Positions 7,412-8,052 of a stretch of DNA of 8,052 nt are shown here, piece by piece. The DNA is from Gammaproteobacteria bacterium (GTDB taxonomy: Bacteria; Pseudomonadota; Gammaproteobacteria; Competibacterales; Competibacteraceae). Location of the stretch: assembly GCA_020047885.1 (NCBI GenBank), contig JAIFNF010000142.1, positions 1-8,052 on the forward strand, written 5' to 3'. A program made the translations under genes and the position numbers. Under the pieces are notes generated by a model. That model did not search any database. It saw only the letters and a program-made list of their open reading frames with translations, and was not told the DNA's origin. The first letter of the stretch is position 1, and the number at the start of each line of letters is the position of its first letter.

Positions 7412-7482
7412 CGTCTTCCTGCCTGATCTTAATCTACGGCTACTGCTAAGTAGTGCCTGACCGGAAACCCCAAATTTATTGT

Positions 7483-7564
7483 GTAGGGTGGGTTAGGCGT
7501 CAGCCGTAACCGGCCATGGAGGCATCACCGGGCCGGCGGGTTACGCTTCGCTAACCAGCCCTAC
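7483..7564. repeat. Large imperfect palindrome (intergenic repeat)
   Basis: The left arm, GTAGGGTGGGTTAGGCGTCA onward (7483-7516), is matched by the reverse complement of the right arm (7531-7564), which begins GTAGGGCTGGTTAGCGAAGC. Both arms share GTAGGG, GGTTAG, CGTAACC and GGCC blocks. The centre is about 14 nt of unpaired sequence. GTAGGGTGGGTTAG...CGTAACCC elements are, from memory, widely scattered between genes in environmental proteobacteria and cyanobacteria, so this is likely one member of a dispersed family. It lies between the degQ terminator and apaH. Confidence 0.7.
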
Positions 7565-7645
7565 GGCCTAATATTATCTACAATTGCACCATCTCGACTT
7601 CAAGTTAATAGCAGTGCATCCCAGCCCTCGTAAAGGTTCTTAATC

Positions 7646-8052
7646 ATGGCGGTTTACGCAATAGGTGATATTCAGGGCTGTTACGAGCCGTTCCAACGAT
7701 TATTGGACCGGCTGCGCTTTGATCCCGCCGCCGACATGCTCTGGCTGGTGGGCGATCTGGTCAACCGTGGACCGCAGTCAGTCGAAGTGCTGCGACGGGT
7801 TCGCGATCTGGGCGAACGGGTGGTGACCGTGCTGGGTAATCACGACCTGACCCTGCTCGCCGTCGCCGCCGGTCAGGTCAAGGCCAAACGCAAGGACACC
7901 TTCCACACGATTATCGACGCCCCGGATGGCGGCGAATTATTGGACTGGCTGCGCCAGCGCCCGATGCTGCATCACGACGCGGCACTCGGTTTCACGATGG
8001 TACACGCCGGTTTGCCGCCGCAATGGGATTTAGCTCTGGCCCAACAGTGCGC
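7646..8052 (+). CDS. apaH: Diadenosine tetraphosphatase ApaH, 5' part
   Basis: Symmetrical bis(5'-nucleosyl)-tetraphosphatase, which splits Ap4A into two ADP and so lowers this stress-linked dinucleotide. It can also remove Np4 caps from RNA. The first 135 residues are present and the gene runs off the window (E. coli ApaH is about 280 aa). Metallophosphatase motifs are GDIQGCY at 7-13, GDLVNRGP at 36-43 and GNHD at 64-67, followed by [11 protein letters not shown] and the [14 protein letters not shown] block. The usual GDxHG histidine is Gln10 here. I recall the same Gln in other ApaH proteins (for example pseudomonads), so this is not a sign of inactivity. ATG 7646 has AAAGG at 7632-7636. 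In E. coli apaH belongs to the ksgA-apaG-apaH operon; here it follows a 277-bp gap and appears to have its own start. Confidence 0.95.
   Translation, partial: MAVYAIGDIQGCYEPFQRLLDRLRFDPAADMLWLVGDLVNRGPQSVEVLRRVRDLGERVVTVLGNHDLTLLAVAAGQVKAKRKDTFHTIIDAPDGGELLDWLRQRPMLHHDAALGFTMVHAGLPPQWDLALAQQC

Noticed and set aside
7584..7612. TTGCAC with TAATAG as an apaH promoter.
   Set aside because: The -10 is a poor match and other weak pairs exist nearby, so no single one can be chosen.
7652..7680. Gln instead of His in the GDxHG motif of ApaH as loss of function.
   Set aside because: Other ApaH proteins I recall carry the same Gln, and the remaining metallophosphatase motifs are intact.

Overview
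The window reads like part of the chromosome of a gammaproteobacterium. GC content is high in the genes, and every gene of recognisable family (PurA, RssA, MoaB, Hsp20, a CbpA-type J-protein, DegQ and ApaH) looks proteobacterial. Several GC-rich intergenic palindromes of a kind common in environmental gammaproteobacteria are also present. The genus cannot be fixed from the sequence; a Competibacter- or Methylococcus-like lineage is only a guess.

Layout: (1) 36-1346, complete purA on the + strand (AMP synthesis). (2) 1347-2847, AT-richer accessory gap. It holds intergenic repeat debris, a possible small membrane-protein ORF, and a complete but dead insertion sequence of 1124 bp (1640-2763). 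The IS has 19-bp terminal inverted repeats, a 5-bp target duplication (ATATC), and a transposase killed by one stop codon and one frameshift. (3) 2848-4328, minus-strand pair moaB-rssA, overlapping by 4 nt. (4) 4405-7368, a plus-strand proteostasis cluster: a close match to a sigma-32 heat-shock promoter, then hsp20, a cbpA-like co-chaperone and a degQ-like periplasmic protease. (5) 7369-7645, a gap with a stem-loop and an 82-bp imperfect palindrome. (6) 7646 to the window end, the 5' part of apaH.

The proteostasis genes fit a common stress response. The small heat-shock protein holds unfolding cytoplasmic proteins, the J-protein hands clients to DnaK, and the DegQ-type protease clears damaged periplasmic proteins. 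ApaH, which removes the stress-associated dinucleotide Ap4A, lies next to them but is separated by a probable terminator and a repeat. moaB-rssA is transcribed divergently from the hsp20 side.

I see no previously undescribed multi-gene system. The most informative observations are the clean anatomy of the dead IS, the small hydrophobic ORF it seems to have interrupted, the heat-shock promoter, and two diverged copies of one hairpin repeat whose stem is kept although its sequence has changed.
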